A stretch of 8,200 bases of DNA from an uncultured Clostridia bacterium (GTDB lineage Bacteria; Bacillota_A; Clostridia; TANB77; CAG-508): positions 1 to 8,200 of the forward strand of contig CATKFT010000255.1 in assembly GCA_949747745.1 (NCBI GenBank). Reading direction: 5' to 3'. The notes under the pieces were generated by a model that was not told the DNA's origin, made no database searches, and saw only the letters and a program-made list of their open reading frames with translations. Numbering within the stretch: position 1 is the stretch's first letter; the number at the start of each line of letters is the position of its first letter. Made by a program: the position numbers and the translations under genes. This document shows, one piece after another, positions 6,617 to 8,200 of the stretch.

Positions 6617-7303
6617 CTTAGGAGATTACGATAAAATGCTTACAATGCTTACATCACGGTTTTGGGAAAATATCTTGTGTGGCAAAAGGAGCAAGAAGAG
6701 CAAAGAGTGCTCTTCTTGCAGGTAGCCAATTACTATGTTTTGGTGAATATATGCTATATCAAGGAACTAGTACATATCATATAAATTCTTGTGAAACAAT
6801 AGAAATGTTTTATAATTTGAGAATAGATTTAGATAAATTAAAATATGCTACACACATTACAAAAATTATAAATGATGTAACAAACGAAAACGAGAATAGT
6901 TTTAAAATACTGCAATTATTTCTAAATACTTTATATATATTATCAGAAACTGATAAAAATATGGATTTAGTAGTCTCAATTTTTAAATTGAGACTTATGT
7001 GCATATTAGGATTTACTCCTAGTATACAAGGCTGTAAAAACTGTAAAACTCGGGGAAGATATTCTGTATTTTAGTTTTAAAGATAGTGGTTTTAAATGTG
7101 GAGCATGTGGAAAACAGGATACAAGTGTAATACAAATAACAAAACCAACAATGGATGCAATAAAATATATAGTTCTAGCACCTGCTAAAAAGTTATATTC
7201 ATTTAGTATAAATGAAGAATCTATAAAAGAGTTAGAGATTATAGCAAAATTATATTTGAACCAGAAGTTAGAAAAAGAATATAAATTAGAGAATATATTT
7301 TAA
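6573..7303 (+). CDS. recO: DNA repair protein RecO, with two +1 frame changes
   Basis: RecO loads RecA onto SSB-coated DNA in the RecF(O)R recombination pathway. Three consecutive open pieces together encode one normal RecO of 242 residues. Frame 1 runs 6573-6656 (MGTSKTNGIIIGESNLGDYDKMLTMLTS), frame 2 6658-7050 (GFGKISCVAKGARRAKS... to CKNCKT), and frame 3 7052-7303 (GEDILYFSFKDSGFKCGACG... to LENIF). The N-terminal OB-fold has the family's GKIS-VAKGARR. Zinc-ribbon cysteines are Cys154/Cys157 and Cys175/Cys178, the CxxC...CxxC form common in Clostridia. Both breaks fall on an in-frame CGG. Without shifting, products would stop at 6723-6725 or 7072-7074, the second inside the zinc ribbon. 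A GTG at 6679 could be mistaken for a start. The ATG at 6573 has no good ribosome binding site; ATG 6558 in the same frame is an alternative. It may be a pseudogene or contain indel errors, but everything outside the two sites is well preserved. Confidence 0.88.
6657..6659 (+). other. In-frame CGG at the first +1 frame-change site in recO
   Basis: Zero-frame codons are CTT ACA TCA CGG TTT TGG. Skipping C6657 gives TCA GGT TTT GGG AAA, i.e. LTS-GFGKIS, with the correct number of residues before the conserved GKIS. Unlike the yqfD site there is no homopolymer at the break, which makes a simple run-length sequencing error less likely. Confidence 0.6.
7051..7053 (+). other. In-frame CGG at the second +1 frame-change site in recO
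   Basis: Zero-frame codons are AAA ACT CGG GGA AGA. Skipping C7051 gives ACT GGG GAA GAT ATT, i.e. CKT-GEDILYFS, and leads directly to the second CxxC of the zinc ribbon. A G-run of four (7052-7055) follows, so one extra G is the competing explanation. Confidence 0.6.
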
Positions 7304-7309
7304 AAATAC

Positions 7310-7337
7310 TTGCAAAAAATAAGAAATAGTATATAAT
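7310..7337 (+). promoter_or_regulatory. Sigma-A promoter of hpf
   Basis: TTGCAA (7310-7315) and a consensus TATAAT (7332-7337) are 16 bases apart, starting seven bases after the recO stop. AAAGGA (7371-7376) precedes the ATG at 7386. This is the best promoter match in the window. Confidence 0.55.
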
Positions 7338-7385
7338 TTAAATATAAACAAAAGAACTAAAAGAAAGAAGAAAGGATGTATTTTT

Positions 7386-7916
7386 ATGAATATTAAAATA
7401 ACAGGCAAAGATTTAAAAGCTACAGATGCAATTAAAGAATATGCAGAAAAAAAATTAGAAAGATTAACAAAATATTTTGGAGATGAATTTTTAGTAACAG
7501 TAACAATAAAATGTGAAAAAAATGAGCAAGTTGCAGATATTTTTATAAATAATAATGGAGATACATATAAAGCTGTAACAGCACATAGAGATTTATATGC
7601 TGCAATTGATAAAGACATAGATATATTAGAAGGACAAATAAGAAAAACAAAAACTAAAAAAGATAAAATGAACAAAGAAGATTCAATAAGACAAAAAGAA
7701 GTAATGAATATGGAAAAAGCTCATGAAATAGAAAATGAAATTATAAAAACTTTGTATTATGAAGCAAAACCAATGTCAATAGAAGATGCAAAATTAATAT
7801 TACAACAAAAACCTCAAAATATTTTCTATACATTTGTTAATGTAGATACAAGTAAAGTAAATGTTATATTTAAATTAAAAGATTCAAAAAATTATGGAAT
7901 AGTAGAACCAGAATAA
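7386..7916 (+). CDS. hpf: Long-form ribosome hibernation promoting factor HPF
   Basis: Long HPF dimerises 70S ribosomes into inactive 100S particles during slow growth. The N-terminal S30AE domain (about residues 1-95) has MNIKITGKDLKATDAIKEYAEKKL-type opening, then DIFINNNGDTYKAV and HRDLYAAIDKDIDILEGQIRK. A charged linker follows (about 90-125). The C-terminal dimerisation domain (about 126-176) begins KPMSIEDAKLILQ and ends VNVIFKLKDSKNYGIVEPE, matching the family's KPM-x-x-E-E-A and YG-I/L-I-x-P pattern. At 176 residues it is the normal long form. It has its own promoter and is followed by a strong terminator, so it is probably a single-gene transcript. Confidence 0.97.
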   Translation: MNIKITGKDLKATDAIKEYAEKKLERLTKYFGDEFLVTVTIKCEKNEQVADIFINNNGDTYKAVTAHRDLYAAIDKDIDILEGQIRKTKTKKDKMNKEDSIRQKEVMNMEKAHEIENEIIKTLYYEAKPMSIEDAKLILQQKPQNIFYTFVNVDTSKVNVIFKLKDSKNYGIVEPE

Positions 7917-7923
7917 ACAAATT

Positions 7924-7954
7924 AAAAAGGCAGGGATATAATCCCTGCCTTTTT
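7924..7954. terminator. Bidirectional intrinsic terminator between hpf and the SASP gene
   Basis: AAAAAGGCAGGGAT (7924-7937) pairs perfectly with ATCCCTGCCTTTTT (7941-7954) around a three-base loop. The GC-rich stem flanked by A5 and T5 works on both strands, serving hpf on + and the convergent spore-protein gene on -. Confidence 0.93.
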
Positions 7955-8023
7955 ATGTATAGATAAACTATTTATAAAAAAACAAAAATTATATTCCTAC
8001 CTAGTTAATATGGGTAAAAAAAA

Positions 8024-8200
8024 CTATTTACCAATCATGTTGTTTTCAGCTTGTTGGATTAATTTTCTTACCATATTTCCACCTATTTTACCAGCGTCTC
8101 TAGCAGATATATTTCCGTTATAACCATCTTTTAATGTTACACCTACTTCACTAGCTACTTCATATTTGAATTTTTCTAAAGCGTCCATAGCTTCTGGAAC
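8024..8200 (-). CDS. Alpha/beta-type small acid-soluble spore protein (5'-partial)
   Basis: SASPs coat and protect DNA in dormant spores and are degraded by the protease GPR at germination. The 58 visible residues run from VPEAMDALEKFKYEVASEVG to the C-terminus QQAENNMIGK. KYEVASE matches the GPR cleavage motif (K-Y-E-I/V-A-S-E). GKIGGNMVRKLIQQAE corresponds to the conserved second helix (GGxxxKRLVxxAE in Bacillus). Only the first residues are missing, beyond the window. The gene is convergent to hpf and shares the terminator at 7924-7954; its T-rich 3' flank starts directly at the stop codon. Together with yqfD it shows the organism forms spores or descends from spore formers. Confidence 0.95.
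   Translation of the reverse strand, partial: VPEAMDALEKFKYEVASEVGVTLKDGYNGNISARDAGKIGGNMVRKLIQQAENNMIGK

Noticed and set aside
6636..6653. Tandem 9-base repeat ATGCTTACA as cause of the recO frame break
   Set aside because: It encodes MLTMLT, matching the K-x-L-T-x-L-T pattern of normal RecO, and a 9-base repeat unit does not change the frame.
6679..7074. A separate 131-residue protein starting at GTG 6679
   Set aside because: It is the middle of RecO (AKGARRAKS...); upstream residues GFGKISCV in the same frame are also RecO, and there is no ribosome binding site at 6679.
1..8200. CRISPR arrays, tRNA or rRNA genes, transposases, prophage genes
   Set aside because: I saw no regularly spaced repeats, no tRNA-like or rRNA-like segments and no mobile-element proteins on either strand.

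Overview
The window comes from a very AT-rich, spore-forming low-GC Gram-positive bacterium, most likely an uncultured (gut-type) member of the Clostridia. The evidence is AGA-dominated arginine usage, strong AGGAG-type ribosome binding sites, a YqfD sporulation protein, an alpha/beta-type small acid-soluble spore protein (SASP), and the Firmicutes order ybeY - dgkA - era - yqzL - recO. I cannot fix the genus from this sequence.

Layout, left to right. 3-1161 is yqfD (sporulation membrane protein; its first few codons lie before the window), readable only with a +1 frame change at 642. 1175-2404 is an unrecognised Lys/Glu/Tyr-rich helical protein where phoH usually lies. 2489-2974 is ybeY (rRNA-processing endoribonuclease). 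3009-3048 is a double-hairpin repeat. 3117-3878 is a DgkA-type lipid kinase fused to a PAP2-like domain with degenerate catalytic motifs. 3946-5004 is a membrane-anchored DUF3048/YerB-like protein. 5301-6200 is era. 6458-6616 is a small yqzL-like gene overlapping recO (6573-7303), which needs two +1 frame changes. 7386-7916 is long-form hpf, ending in a strong bidirectional terminator, and 8024-8200 is the end of a convergent SASP gene.

Most genes form a ribosome-biogenesis/housekeeping block: YbeY and Era mature the small subunit, HPF hibernates ribosomes and RecO repairs DNA. Sporulation genes flank it on both sides.

The main observation concerns the codon CGG. Among roughly 2,390 codons of the genes here I find only three in-frame CGG codons (642-644, 6657-6659, 7051-7053). 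Every one sits exactly where a conserved protein breaks frame and resumes in the +1 frame. If the C of CGG is skipped and the next triplet (GGT, GGT, GGG) is read as glycine, both YqfD and RecO become full length. The six out-of-frame CGG triplets I found in + strand genes (plus one in the convergent gene) have no frame break. This points to +1 recoding at an unassigned or starved CGG codon (or quadruplet decoding of CGGN) rather than to pseudogenes. Sequencing error remains the null hypothesis to exclude.

A second unexplained pattern is a diverged intergenic repeat, one copy after the DUF3048 gene and one after era, each followed by an inverted repeat built on AAATTTAG/CTAAATT upstream of the next gene.
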